Of a DNA stretch of 64,000 bases, positions 33,348 through 47,200 are shown in pieces (the stretch's first letter is position 1; the number at the start of each line of letters is the position of its first letter). Both the position numbers and the translations under genes were made by a program. Below the pieces are notes generated by a model. It saw nothing but the letters and a program-made list of their open reading frames with translations, was not told where the DNA came from and did not search any database. Source of the stretch: Phialocephala subalpina (Eukaryota; Ascomycota; Leotiomycetes; Helotiales; Mollisiaceae); NCBI GenBank assembly GCA_900073065.1, contig FJOG01000005.1, positions 1,045,420 to 1,109,419 on the forward strand, given 5' to 3'.

Positions 33348-35596
33348 AATCACGCTCAAATCTGATGGAATGCAAAAGCAAGGTATGGCGGACGGTTTGT
33401 GATGAATGTGTGATTGATTTTCGATGGATGCGGGCAGATTTGTAATGTTTGAAAGTTGACGGAGGCATTCAGAAATGGATTTCAAACGCTACGGCAAGCT
33501 TCAGAGACCTAGCACGAAGATACCGAAGCGGCTAGCCCAGCCCCTTTTGTCCTCAGCTGATGAAAACTGTTACGTGTTTGATGTCTCCAGCAAGCTAGAT
33601 AAGGTCTTTATCTTGCTTGATACATCGAGATCCAAGATCGCTTGTATCTGGATACACTTGACAGCTTCAGCAAAAGGATTTCGGATATGTGCACGTGACC
33701 CTGGTATTAATTTGAGACCTGCCCAAATGAGAGTAGGTTGCTCAGATTGCTTGCATTTGCCTCTACAGTCTAAGTTTCACACACAAGCAAACACTTGATC
33801 GAAGTACTTAAACATGCTTCAGAGCCCATATCTATGGCTCATTCTCTCCCCATGCACGTCCAATATGTAAGATATCCATAGTAGAATCAGGTACGAATGT
33901 GATCGTGAAGCAGTCTGCTATCCTGAGCTAACCTCATGAGCGAGATCTCATGCGACATGTTCTCACTCCTCATCCAGCATCTCCTTAAATTGTGATTCGA
34001 AGACTGTACTCAGTCAGTAAGCGAAGGCTGAAAGGGGTTTGGGGGTTCGAACGCGGCCGCTTCAAATCTCACTAAATTTCAACGTCGCGTCCCACCCTTC
34101 ACTTACATTTCACTCGATCAACGTGAGGTTTGAAGCAAAGCTACAGCCCGTGTCTACATATGCTTTCAGTTCAGTCATATGTATCACCTCTCCAAGTCCT
34201 GGGCACCCTAGGCGTTGACTTGAGCTGCCAGGGCCGCAGCATGCCGCTTGCGCTACTGCGTTTTCCTTGCCCATCACGCCTCCTATATATGTTGCTACGA
34301 CTCTCTCTTCTCTNNNNNNNNNNNNNNNNNNNNNNNNNNNNNNNNNNNNNNNNNNNNNNNNNNNNNNNNNNNNNNNNNNNNNNNNNNNNNNNNNNNNNNN
34401 NNNNNNNNNNNNNNNNNNNNNNNNNNNNNNNNNNNNNNNNNNNNNNNNNNNNNNNNNNNNNNNNNNNNNNNNNNNNNNNNNNNNNNNNNNNNNNNNNNNN
34501 NNNNNNNNNNNNNNNNNNNNNNNNNNNNNNNNNNNNNNNNNNNNNNNNNNNNNNNNNNNNNNNNNNNNNNNNNNNNNNNNNNNNNNNNNNNNNNNNNNNN
34601 NNNNNNNNNNNNNNNNNNNNNNNNNNNNNNNNNNNNNNNNNNNNNNNNNNNNNNNNNNNNNNNNNNNNNNNNNNNNNNNNNNNNNNNNNNNNNNNNNNNN
34701 NNNNNNNNNNNNNNNNNNNNNNNNNNNNNNNNNNNNNNNNNNNNNNNNNNNNNNNNNNNNNNNNNNNNNNNNNNNNNNNNNNNNNNNNNNNNNNNNNNNN
34801 NNNNNNNNNNNNNNNNNNNNNNNNNNNNNNNNNNNNNNNNNNNNNNNNNNNNNNNNNNNNNNNNNNNNNNNNNNNNNNNNNNNNCTTTGCATTTTAGAAT
34901 CCTTAAAGAGTGCCTGTGCTTACGCTTTCCTTTACTTTTAGACCTTAAGACGCTCCAGTGAAGCCTCTCGCTATTAGCTCCGGCTATGATCACGTGCACG
35001 GTTCCACCCAGATCTCGATCAAGGCTTGCTTGTGGGATGCGGAAGGAGTAATTGATTCGAAACTTTCGGATTTGAAGCCATTCCTTCCAACTGCTCCTTA
35101 GAAGAATTCTTGATTTCTGCGAGCATATTTATGCTTTCTTTCCTGGTCTCCAATTTATAACCTCTTCGAGTCTTCGAGACGCCACTCTTGCAAAGCTCTG
35201 GCTGTAGCTATCTGATGGGATGCTCAATATGAGACTCTTTGAAGTTCGTAAGAGTTCTTGCCTTGATCTCTTATCGTTCTATGGACAATTGAGGAAACTT
35301 TAATCACTTAGTCCCGGTCCGACTTTTTAGCCCAAGTCGCAGAAAGAGCACATCAAGTATTGATAGACGAGATGATGGTGCTTGAGCGGGTTGGCTTTCG
35401 TCGGTCGCTAGTGTGGTTTGCTGAGGATTCCTTTCGTTAGCTCGAGAGTTGCGGCTACAAAATCCCCATCGCACGACGTTCTTGGTCCGACAGATCGAAA
35501 CAACAATCAACTCGAAAGAATCAAGTCTTGACAACGCAAGCGCAAACCCTCAAAACATACACCTTTTTCAACAAAAAAGAATTGAGCAACAGTTCT
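33348..35596. other. Intergenic region containing an assembly gap
   Basis: No gene is supported on either side of the run of Ns. Frames reported across the gap are artefacts of untranslated N codons. Confidence 0.5.
34314..34884. other. Assembly gap, 571 undetermined bases
   Basis: An unbroken run of N. The odd length suggests a scaffolder's size estimate rather than a fixed placeholder. Flanking sequence shows no repeat that can be matched across the gap. Confidence 0.99.
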
Positions 35597-36789
35597 ATGG
35601 ACAAGATGGAACGTCCCCAAAGTTACGACAGTGCCGTTGCTCCTGCCAATGCACGTCCTGAATATGTGGTACGTATCCCATCATACCCTTGAACCCTATT
35701 CGCAACATCATTAACTGGTAGTAGATATTCAACTCGAGAGCGTACACGAATGGCGCGATGCATCCTGTAAGTATTCGTTCTGAGGGCTTGCTCTCATTTT
35801 GCTGATTCCTGAGACAACGATCATTCGAAGCGGCGCATCGCAGTTCGACGTCGTGACAGTTGTCGCTAGGGAAGAGGGGGAGGTGACTGATCAAAATCCT
35901 GGATACGTCGTGAGTATTTCATGTCCTTTCCATCATCCAACATATTTACTGATTTATTCTAGGTCCTCGGTCTGGTCGTCTACTACAGATGCGGCGGATT
36001 AGACCCTGTAAGTAATACAGTTGACTACGGTCCTGAGCTCCTCAGTCCTGAGACACCTACTGATCCACGCAGGCGAGGATTGTAAACGATCCACGGACGC
36101 AGATTGTGGTTGCTGCGCCTCGTCAGATCGATTATACCCCTCCTATCACAGAAATTACTTCTATACCTGCAGGACGTCCACGAGACGGATGCTCACCAGC
36201 TGTTCAGCTTGGCCAAGACCCATATTTTGAAGGTGGGCATGATGAGGGAGGAGGGGCGGATGACGAAGACAGTGACGAAGAGGAAGATGGCCAGGAGGAG
36301 GATGGTCTAGAGAATCTCGGGTGGTTACCTCTACACCACCATTACCTTTTCAACGAAGTTATTGAACCCTTCCTCCGTCGCAGCCGCCGAAGACCTAAGA
36401 CCCACGAGTACCAAGATTTCGCCAACGATGTATACCGTACTTTCCAACACATTCAAGTGTACAAAGGGGATCTCTTCATGTCGCCAGTAGGTAAACCCCG
36501 AAAGTCGCGTCGAACCTTCGACTTCCTGTATCGCCCGCTTAACAATATCAATTGTTATGTGAATAGGACTTGGAAAGCGAAATTTGAGGTGCTCTGCGTG
36601 AGAATCCTTGGGCCAGGTGGTGGCAAAAAGAAGCCCAAATACCTTCCAAATCCAAATAGAGATCAAAGGAAGGACAAGTCGGTACCTCGCCCGCCCAGAA
36701 AGAAGAGAGATGGAATGGGCAGAGATGGACGTGGAGATGGACGTGGAGATGGACGTGGCCTAGGCTCGATGTGGAACAAGCCCATTTGA
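35597..36789 (+). CDS. Unrecognised protein with Myb-like C-terminal region, family copy A
   Basis: Five small in-phase exons, 35597-35668, 35725-35766, 35814-35909, 35963-36007 and 36073-36789, give 323 aa. Every intron is phase 0 and 45-65 bp. The N-terminal half has short conserved beta-like segments (VVTVVAREEGE, VLGLVVYYRCGGLDP, DPRTQIVVAAPRQ). A Gly/Asp/Glu-rich linker (about 205-235) leads to a helical region (LFNEVIEPFLRRSRRRPKTH, then DFANDVYRTFQH and VNRTWKAKFEVLCVR). Its spacing recalls Myb/Rap1-type domains, but this is only a resemblance. The tail is very basic, with three GDGRG-type repeats and the end GLGSMWNKPI. A decayed tandem paralogue follows. I do not recognise the family; a basic, possibly nucleic-acid-binding nuclear protein is the best guess. 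Confidence 0.72.
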
Positions 36790-37079
36790 TGTGGTATTCT
36801 GACGCCTAAAATCTCGATGCATGCAGAGTATCACAAGCTCCCCCGCAGAATCCTTAGGTGGATGGGCAGCACTCATACTGGAATGGGACAATCAACAACT
36901 GTACGAAGTAGATAGGCGTTCTCGACAATTTGCCGTGTATCAGAGCAAGACTCACGTTTGTACCATTCCCATGGTCCAGGTTTTGACTCCTCATGGCTGA
37001 TTTTCTCTATCTTCCAGCTTTGACTGCTCTTCTAAGAAGGATCTTTAGTGATTGTATCGAACATTTAATTCCTCGACTT

Positions 37080-38464
37080 TTTTTTATAGAAATACTGGCT
37101 TTAACACGAGAGGAAGAAGGTCCGGCGGAACTCGAGAGGTTGGGATGAAAGGAGGGGTATTTCTGTTAAGTATTTCATTCGATGAAAGAGAACTTTTAGG
37201 ACACGGATCACCTGTTAATAACTTCGAGGCTGCGGCCATCGTCGCTAATTCATTATAGCTGTATGGCTCCGATGTCTTCTGCAGGATACTACTAGATCCA
37301 GTAAGTGGAAAATCAATTGTCCAAGTGGATTGGAATAATTATACTGACAATTCCCAGAGAATGATCACAAATGGTATCCGGACGCAGGTAATTGTTGCTG
37401 CTCCTCTTCCGACTGGCCATGTGCAACCTGTTGCTGTTCTAGCGCGCCTCCCTACCGGCCATGTTCAACCTCACCTGGCTCCTACCTGAGCTCCAACGTG
37501 AGCATCGTCCACAAGAACAAGCCGAATACGACCCGCTTTCTCGACCTTTTCCACCTGGAAACACCTCATATCCTCCAGCTTCTACACCTGGTCAAAACCA
37601 CAATCTGCGTGGGATAGACAATCTTCGGGGCCTATCAGCAGCGTATAACAGACGCGTACCCGCCACCTATTCACCCCATCAGCGGACAATTCAGCGCCCG
37701 TCCACCCAGACCTTCCCAATACACCACCCGGCACACTCAGCGTATACCCCAACATGCACAAGCGGTGTACACTTCGAGTGCTCTGCGAGCTCCCACGCCT
37801 CATCGACTAGAGAACGAAGCACCTGGTCCACGCATACATGTCAGGTTTGCTTCACCTCCTCAATCTGAACATCATCCACGTCCCCAAGGCGACGAATCCG
37901 ACTCGGAGCTCGAGGAGGAGGTAGATCCAGAAGATGATGGAGAAGAGATAGGTAGTCCGCAGCCGATTTGTCAGAAAATTACGAATTTGAGGTGGACACC
38001 CGAGCACCACGATTGGCTGGCGGCATACATCGCCGACTGGATAAGACGCAACAAAAGGCGGCCTTCATATGAGGATCACATCGGGTTCACCAACGCTCTG
38101 TGGGAGAAATTTAAAGGGACCAAAGTGCTCAAAGGACGGCCCTGCTGCGTGGCAAGAAGAACCACGCCTCGACCCGAACCTTTGGTTCCCGCACCGAGAC
38201 TATCACACAGTCCATTCCCACTTGAACAATAGGACGTGGAAAGAGGAATTTGAAAGGATGTGTGTGAGGCATGGGGTAGCCGGGAAGAAGATACGGAAGC
38301 CGAGGAAGAAGCGCCCTCCTGAGGAGGAAGAAGAACCCGCTCCCCCGGCCGAGAAGAAGAGATCGATGAGCCCTGAAGGTGGAGGTGGACTGGCTAATGC
38401 TCGGAGACCTGGGGGTGGTGGGGATGGAGGAGGGATAGGTTCAATGTGGAACAAACCAATATAA
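37080..38464 (+). pseudogene. Decaying tandem paralogue, family copy B
   Basis: It is collinear with copy A. TREEEGPAEL-like residues near 37110 align with AREEGE, then LYGSDVFCRILLDP at 37261-37302 aligns with GLVVYYRCGGLDP, NGIRTQVIVAAP at 37364-37400 with DPRTQIVVAAP, and WTPEHHDWLAAYIADWIRRN with the helical region. NNRTWKEEFERMCVR aligns with VNRTWKAKFEVLCVR, and GIGSMWNKPI ends at 38464. Breaks: a TGA in the first segment near 37142, a TGA at 37487-37489 after a doubled LPTGHVQP, and a frame change near 38125 between VLKG and the final domain. Exon borders are shared with copy A. Some breaks might be hidden introns, but the 38125 shift has no plausible intron. Confidence 0.6.
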
Positions 38465-41234
38465 AGAGCAGGTAGATGTGGGATGGCTATTTGGAAAGGT
38501 TTGGATCAAGGGATTTCGCGTGAGGACATGGAGCAGACGGATGCAACCGCCAACCATTAGGAAACAAATAAAGCTGGAAATGGACATTGAACAATCTATC
38601 ATTCTCGTGTGTGGAGGCATCTGTGATGAAAGAGTCATAATATTATAAGATGAGCCCATGAAATAACGAACTTACGTTTACTGCAGTAAATCTTCCCGGC
38701 AGCGAAATCACTGTCCCATAAAATGGTTCATGGTATCCCACGGGATCTGAGACCTTCGAGGGAGTTGAAAGCTATGTAACTTGACCAGAGGTCGGGGAAA
38801 CGTACAGGGACGTTTGCTGATTGGACCAAAAAAAAAGCCCGCTGGAGTGATGTCGATCCTTGCACGTGATGGTCCTCGGACTTTCAGAAATAATGAGAAC
38901 AAAACTAAAAATCTTGAGGCAATACGCGACTAGGTATGCTAAGCGCGGTACAATGAGAGAGATATTCAAAACTGGGTTTGCTCTTGATTGCCGTAGCCTT
39001 CTGGCGTTCCACATGTCGATTCAACACGTGATGACCATCGTCCTTGTAGACGTGAGGGCTTTGAAGTCGACACATGAGTTGCGATATCCTCAGGATTTCA
39101 AACACAAGTGTCACCCGAGCCTGAGTCAATGTTAGTGAAATTGAATATGAAGAGCTTCAAGTCATGAACGCAGCGAATTCCTCAAAGTGGCCAAGCTTTC
39201 CGGCTGACTAAGATGTGGGTGGGGACTGGCCGAGAATTTCTCAGGGCTGAAACTCCAACTTAATCTCAACATCGCCATCGCCATCCATCCTCTCTATCCA
39301 TCATTAAACCCGGCACGACATTGCAACAAGTAGGCTTCTCCTACAGCTTACATATCCATCAAATCCCGAATCGCCAGGTGACTCACGACCCGGATGGTGG
39401 TCTGTGAAGCTCACCGCTGAACCCTGGATGAACACCTGAAGCACCCATGCCTCATGCAAGAGATGCATGATGCGTTTTCTGGAAAGGGCGCTCGACATGT
39501 TGCCTTCTTAGCATGTGAAACGTTCCATCATGCATCTATGTACATGTGTACCTTCAACCCCGTCAATCGCCGACTAAATGCTTCCAAGTCGCCGTGAGGC
39601 ATGGATCAGGACAACCTACCTACGAACTCAGCTGCTTCAGATGAAGCCAACACTTGGCATCACGAATGCCTTGACCGCTTGAACGAGGTTCGATATCCCC
39701 ACAGAAATCTACGAAATCATCCAAGTACTGCTACTGCGGTACCCGGTTCTCCAGCAATCCTCCTCTCAAGCCTTCGCTTCAGGGCTCATGGCGTCGTCGA
39801 CTCGGCGAATAGCGATACATCAACGAAAAGTCCAGACTTGATCAACGCTCTTCAACCTGCTTACGTGGCTGTATTCCCGCAAACCTCCTGCCTTGCCCTG
39901 CTTCTATGGAGAACTCTCAAAATCAAGCCTTGGCGGGTAAGCTCCGCGCCTTGGAACTGCGGAGATTGGGCCACAGCTGCAGAAAGTCGGAATAAGCATA
40001 CAATCTTTAGCGACAGCGATCGCCCGTTGAAGACTTCAGCCCTATGTCTTGCAAGGTTCACGACACGATAACTCCAACTTCGAGGCAAATCGCCAGGAAA
40101 GTGCATTATACTTTTTGGATGACAACATGCATTGGCGCCTTCCGTTTGGAGATGTGCTGCACCAACTGTGTGGTTTCTGCTTTGTCATTTTCTTCGCCAC
40201 TGCGACAGATGAGTGGATGCCCCCCCACGCATTGGTTCGCTTGTCAATTCACACGCCTGGTCTTCTCTGCAGAAAATTTGCTACACCTCATCCCAAGAGC
40301 TATGTTGCGGGCAAAAGGGCCAACCTGCAATAGCAGTCTTGGCCCAACATTTCTATCCTTACCTTGCAGTCTTTCGCCTTCCCCTTCCCGCAATTTGATC
40401 CAATGTGCCATTGACAATACCCCGGTTACCGTTGCTAAAAGATTGCACGCAATTTCAACTGCAATATGGCTCCCGAATTCTGGATTGGTGTCAGACTATG
40501 ACTGATGCAAGCCACAGGTGGCTGTAAGTCATTCTTATGAATGCCGCTGAGTTGTCGACATAGCCTTGGCAAATCCAACTCCCCTTATGGTGCATTACCA
40601 AGCTTCTCACGCATCAACATCAGACGAATGTGAGTAATGAAAACCTCTACGCACCGAAATTATAGCTAGAAATATGTCTTTGCTTGGCGATTATTTATGG
40701 GGCATTGGCTTTTTCGATGCTGGTAATGGGTGTCCGTTGCTGCCTTGGAGCAAAAATGGTCCAGTTGATGACTGTCACAGTCTGTCTGGCCCTCATCCCG
40801 CATTCTGTGAGTACAAGCTGAAGCCACACCGTGCCTTCATTGCTGTCGGTATCACCGCGGAGGTGGATCCCGCCTTAGCAACGGGATATTGTGAAGACTT
40901 TGGGTTGAGCCTCTTGCTTACAATGATCTTGTCTACGCTTTGGTCGGCTTTCCCGTCGGTTGACATCTTTGAACGCCGTCCTGGTTGTGCTTCGCCTCAA
41001 CGATGAGTTCGTCCAGGATGGAGACTACTACTGCAGTCAGGAAGTCCTGTGCAGATAAAGTCCTCGAAGTCTCCATCTCCCTTCAAAGAATCAGTGTTAG
41101 TTTGATATTTCCCTTCTTCTCTCTCATCCTACTCTCATTCCTATGAAAGTACACATCAAACTAGCTCGAGTTCGTTCTGGAAAGCCCCGTTTTGCGCTAC
41201 CCTGGAGTACTTCGCTGCTCAGTTCCCGCTCACC
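38465..41234. other. Gene-poor region of 2.8 kb upstream of the glucan synthase
   Basis: No gene is supported. A plus-strand segment at 39690-39840 reads FDIPTEIYEIIQVLL, faintly F-box-like, and then breaks. The final 300 bases are CT-rich, fitting the glucan synthase promoter and leader. Confidence 0.4.
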
Positions 41235-44200
41235 ATGGCAATCCCTCATCACACACCGTCACTTGTGGCTTCTCTTCTTTTGTTGCCTTTATTTGCCCTT
41301 CTCTCCACAGCATTACGTTTTCAAGAGCAGTTCATCGACTACAATCTCAACCAAAACCGGACTGCTGTTGGCGTTGCGGACTACTATGGCATATGGGACA
41401 ATCACAGCTTTCATCCTAGTCCTTCCAACTGGAGAGTACCGTTCTATACTCTTTTTCTTGACAAGTTCGTCAACGGAGATCCGACGAACGATGATATCAA
41501 TGGAACCGCTTTCGAACATGATCTAACGTAAGTCCCTGGAGCTTGAACACTCCTCTCTTGCAATCCCCAACTAACTCCATTGCAGACAAACACAGCTTCG
41601 TCATGGAGGCGATCTTCAAGGACTCATGGATAGTCTCGACTACATTCAAGGCATGGGGGTTGAAGCAATCTACATCGCTGGAACACCATTCATCAACAAG
41701 GCCTGGGGCGCTGATGCATACTCTCCATTGGACTTCAGTCTGCTTGACCAACACTTTGGAGATATCCAGGCATGGAGAGATGCTATTACCGCGATACATG
41801 ATCGTGGCATGTATGGTAAGTTTCCTAAATCAAGCTTCTTCAAGCTCCAGCTAACATGCCGATAGTCATGCTTGATAATGTCGTCGCGACGATGGGTGAC
41901 TTAATAGCCTTTGAGGGTTACCTGAACGCCTCCGTACCTTTCGATACCAAAGAACACAAAGTCCTCTATCGGGATTCATCAAGACAGTATACTGATTTCG
42001 CATTCGGCAATACCTACAATACGACTTGTACATACCCGAGGTTCTGGTTGGAGAACGGCTTTCCTGTGGGAACAGATGTCACAGATCAGTTGACTGGCTG
42101 CTACGACTCAGAATTCGATCAATTCGGGGACTTCAAAGGGTTAGGAGACTTCGATGGATGGAAGCGATCTTTGTCAAAGGCAGCGGGTGTGCAGGATCGC
42201 CTCCGAGACTGGGTTCCCTCAGTTCGTGAGAAGATCGACCTGTTTTCCTGCCTCACGATCATGATGCTCGACATCGACGGATATCGAATCGATAAAGCGA
42301 CACAAGTCACAGTAGATGCTCTCGGCGAGTTCAGTCATTCCATGCGAGAATGTGCCAGAAAAGTCGGCAAGGACAACTTCTTCATCACCGGCGAGATATC
42401 AGGAGGCAATACCTTTGGCAGTATCTTTCTCGGAAGAGGTCGACAACCAGACATGCAGGTGGCCAACCAACTCGAAGCTGTGACCATGACGAACATTTCG
42501 AACAGCTCCTTGTTCATCCGGGACAACGACAAGAATGGTCTCGACTCTGCGGCATTCCACTACTCAATCTACCGGTCTCTGACTAGACTCCTTGGTATGG
42601 ATGGCCTCATCGAAGGACCTTTTGATACGCCTGTCGGCCTTGTTGATGCTTGGAACGACCTGCTTCTGACCAACGACTTGGTCAATCCTAATACTGGCGT
42701 TTTCGATCCTCGCCACATGTTCGGGACTTCGAATCAAGACAACTTCAGATGGCCTGCAGTCCTGAACGGCACAGAGAAGATGCTTCTTGGACAATTCTTA
42801 ACGACATTGCACATGCCTGGCATACCTCTACTCCTATGGGGCGAGGAGCAAGCATTCTACGTCCTCGATAGCACATCCGATGACTACATCTTTGGTCGAC
42901 AGCCTATGAGCTCTGCGCAGGCCTGGAAAATGCATGGCTGCTACAGAGTTGGCAGTTCCCAGTATCGAAATTTCCTGGAGGATGGTGCGCCAGCTCTTGA
43001 CGGGTGCCACGATGATTGGAATACACTCGATCATCGCGATCCATCGCACCCCATTCGCAACATCATCAAAACGATGTATCAAATGAGAAAAAACTATCCG
43101 GTCCTCAACGATGGTTGGCTCCTCAAGGAACTTTCCAAGCAGACCCACACGACAATGCTTCCCGGATCCGACGGTGCGCCCACTGAGATTGGGATCTGGT
43201 CTGCCATGAGAGGCAATTTCGATGAAGTCCAAGATCTGTCTGCTACTGGACAAGGGAATCAATCGGTCTGGCTTGTGTACCAGAATGATGATCACGTCGT
43301 GGATTATTCGTTCGACTGCACGAACGCAAGTCTAGCCCTCATCTCTCCCTTCGATGCGAACGCCACAGTCAAGAATCTCTTCTACCCATATGACGAGATA
43401 GTGCTTGAAAATAGTACGGTTCAGCTCGGCGTCAATGGGTCTTCACAGTTCAACGGGTGTCTGAGCAACCTGACTCTGTCTGCGTGGGAATATAGGGCGT
43501 ATGTGCCCAAGCAGAACTTCATTGCTCCTGGACCAATGATTACGAAATTTCTGCCCGGCCATGACGCCCGGCTAGAAGTTACAGAATCTCAGAACAATAC
43601 GATCCCAGTTGAGCTTCACTTCTCAACAACTATGAACTGTTCAGGGGTCACTGCATCGATCTCAATCAAGTCTACCACCGAGGACAGTACCACAGCCACA
43701 ATTGATCCAGATTCTATCGTATGTTCTATTGTGGATCCGGAGCTTGTTGCACCATGGTTTGGCAGTCTGCCCACATTGTGGACGCTTAAGGCTTCTTTGA
43801 TCAATGTCTCCGATGGTGTCCATGTTGTCACAGTCAAAGATGCCCTAGCTATCGATGGGCTGACTTCCACCAAGTCGACCGATAATTTCTTCATCCGCAT
43901 TGGCCAAAGCGACAACCCAGTCGTCTTCCCCCAGAGTGCGAACTTCACCAAAGGTCTCTTGCATCGAGGCGATGATGGCAAGTTGTTCATTTCCCACAAG
44001 GCAGCAGGAGCAGATCAGTTCCGCTACTCTCTCAATTGGGGTTCCACATATAGCGCCTGGGAGGTATACACTGGAGGCAACACGACTCTCGCTCCCAAGA
44101 AGTGGTCCGGGACCAAAGCTCAGGACTGGAAGGGTGATCATGTTATTGTTCAGTACCACAGCAGCATCCTCGGTACCAGTGGTCACGTACAGCATGGCGA

Positions 44201-47200
44201 CCTCGATGCACATCTCCCACCTAGGAGATTCCCTCACTTATTCCTTCATGGCGACTTCAATCGCTATGGCCTCGACAGCGGGATTGACAATGGAATGAAA
44301 CTCAGCCTCAACGGTTCTTGGACATATAATATGTTGGCCGAATGGCCCGTCACTCTTCAGATCAATGAGTGGGGCATCAATCCCGATGGACAACAAGACC
44401 AGTCTGGAGTCTATGGCGACCTCGACAGGGATGGCGTTCTTGATAGACTACCGCCATCTGCACTAATTCCTGCTAATCTGTCGTTGGGCTCAACCCCGCC
44501 TTCACCTTTTCTGGCATGGCATCTTGAAATCAACGATGGCACTTTGCAGTATGAGTTCAGCCCTGTTGGAAATAGATGGCATCAAATGATTATTTTCATC
44601 TTGATGTGGGTCATTCCCGTGTTGACTGGTTCTTTTGCTATCTGGGGATATCTGCAATCGTTCTATCAAGTCAAGTTCAACAAGATCGGCATACCAATGC
44701 AGAAATACTCACCAATTCCAATGATTTCGAATGTCTTCAGACGCAAGAACAACCTTGGATACAAAGATAGCCCTTTTGGCTCCTCTGCATCTCTGCTTCG
44801 GTACCCAGGCCCTTCGAGCTCTTCAGGCGCTCCCATTCCACCCCAACACATGCGACGTACTGTTCTAATCGCGACAATGGAATACGACATCGAAGATTGG
44901 GCAATCAAGATCAAAATCGGCGGTCTCGGCGTCATGGCTCAACTCATGGGCAAGAACCTCGAGCACCAAGACCTCATCTGGGTCGTCCCATGTGTCGGCG
45001 GCGTTGATTATCCCATCGATCAACCGACGACACCTATGGATATCACAATCATGGGCAAGCCATACCAGATCCTAGTTCAACTCCACGTCCTCCGCAATAT
45101 CACCTACGTCCTCCTTGACGCGCCAATTTTCCGTGCACAGACTAAAGCAGACCCATATCCAGCACGAATGGATGATATTGATTCCGCAATCTACTATTCA
45201 GCCTGGAATCAGGCTATCGCGGAGACGATCAGACGCTTCAATCCGGATTTATATCATATCAACGACTATCATGGCGCGCTGGCTCCTGTTCATCTTCTGC
45301 CTGAGACTGTTCCTTGCGTCCTGTCTTTGCACAATGCAGAGTTCCAGGGCTTGTGGGGCATGAAGAACGCAGAGGAGGCGAAGGAGGTCTGCGAAGTGTA
45401 TAACATCCCGACTGAAGTTGCGCAGAAATACGTGCAATTCGGTGATGTATTCAACTTGCTGCATGCTGGAGCTTCATATCTTCGGATCCATCAGAAGGGA
45501 TTCGGTGCAGTCGGAGTCAGCAAGAAGTACGGCAAGCGATCTTGGGCTCGATATCCTATCTTCTGGGGTCTCAGCAAAATCGGCCAATTACCAAATCCCG
45601 ACCCTTCGGATCTCGCAGACTGGACACCAGCTCAAATCGAAGAGAACATCACAATCGACGAAGACTTCGAAAAGACCCGCGCTGACCTCCGAGTTCAAGC
45701 TCAGGAATGGGCAGGTCTAACAGTCGATCCTCTCGCCGAGCTTCTCGTCTTCGTCGGGAGATGGTCGATGCAGAAAGGTATCGATCTCATCGCCGATGTT
45801 ATGCCTGCTTTACTTGAAGAGAATGAGAAGATTCAACTCATTTGTATTGGTCCTGTCATTGATCTTTACGGTAAATTCGCGGCGCTCAAACTCGATGTTT
45901 TGATGAAGAAGTATCCTGGGAGAGTATATTCGAAACCTGAGTTCACGGCGCTTCCTCCGTACATATTCTCCGGAGCTGAGTTCGCTCTTATCCCATCGAG
46001 AGATGAGCCATTTGGCTTGGTGGCTGTCGAGTTTGGAAGAAAGGGCGCCTTGGGCATTGGTGCTCGTGTTGGAGGACTGGGTCAAATGCCTGGCTGGTGG
46101 TTCACTGTCGAATCAACCACAACATCGCACATGCTGAGTCAATTCAAAAAAGCTATCAAAGGTGCACTGGCCTCAAATACGGAAACCAGGAAGAAGATGC
46201 GAGCACGAAGTGCCAAGCAAAGATTCCCAGTCGCTCAGTGGGTGGCAGATCTCGAAGAACTTCAGAGTACTGCGATCAGGATACACCGCAAAGAGACTGC
46301 GTGCCCGAAATGCGACGCACCGAGATCCAGAGGACGATCGGGATCTCCCTACTCGAAGAGAATCACAAGCGCTCACGGATCAAGAAGTTGCAGTCCTGCG
46401 AGTAGGTTGTCTAGCCCCGCACCAACTCATCAACGTGGTCGAGGAACAGAAGCTCAACAGCCGCTCATGAACGATACGTCGAGAAACACCTCGAGAGCCG
46501 GGCGGGACTTGATACCTAGATCAAGGTCAGGGTCAACGACTGCTGTGAATCGAAGAGAGATCAGCCGAGCTCGCTCCCCACTCGGCAACGTGGTGGTCAC
46601 AGCCGCCGAGGACGATGACCCAATGGACTCATCCATGAGTACCCCACCAGATCTCCCCGAGCTGACAAGATCCATGGCTGCGGCTGGTGTCTGGCAAGCT
46701 GGACATCGTCGTCAAGCTTCCTCGCAATCATACCTATCTCCAACACCTGATCTCTCAACTCCATCAAGCAGCAGTCACGGCATCCACTCCAGCGACGATG
46801 ATTCCGCTCCTGTCACGCCACCTATGGAAGATGACGACGTCTTCCTTGCTCCAAGTCACAACTTCTACCATATTGACAATTCCAGTACTTTGAGCCTGGA
46901 GACTGTCGTTGGCGCTAAGCAAGATTTCTCGCTGCAGAAAGTCGACCCATCGTTCACGGACAGCACTGAAGAGTATTTCAACAACTTCAAGGTGAAGCTT
47001 CAGAAGCTCGAGGCCAACAACTCCGAGACTGCTTTGTGCATTGAAGATTATCTGGTCAAGAGTGAGAAAGCATGGTTTGGACGATTCCGTGATGTTAAGC
47101 TGGGAAGAACCCCTCGCGTTTCCCCAGCTCCTTCGGTTTTGAGCACTTCGCGACCATCGACGCCTCACATTTCAGCAAGTCAGCCTCTAATTTCAAATCC

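Noticed and set aside
34110..34999. Long open frames across the N run
   Set aside because: They exist only because N codons are read as X; there is no sequence evidence.
39601..40505. Open frames of 156 and 153 aa with a faint F-box-like word in a third frame
   Set aside because: No domain in the long frames; the F-box-like segment is 15 residues and breaks at once.
40674..41006. 110-aa open frame upstream of the glucan synthase
   Set aside because: No domain and no splice partners; lies in the promoter region of ags1.
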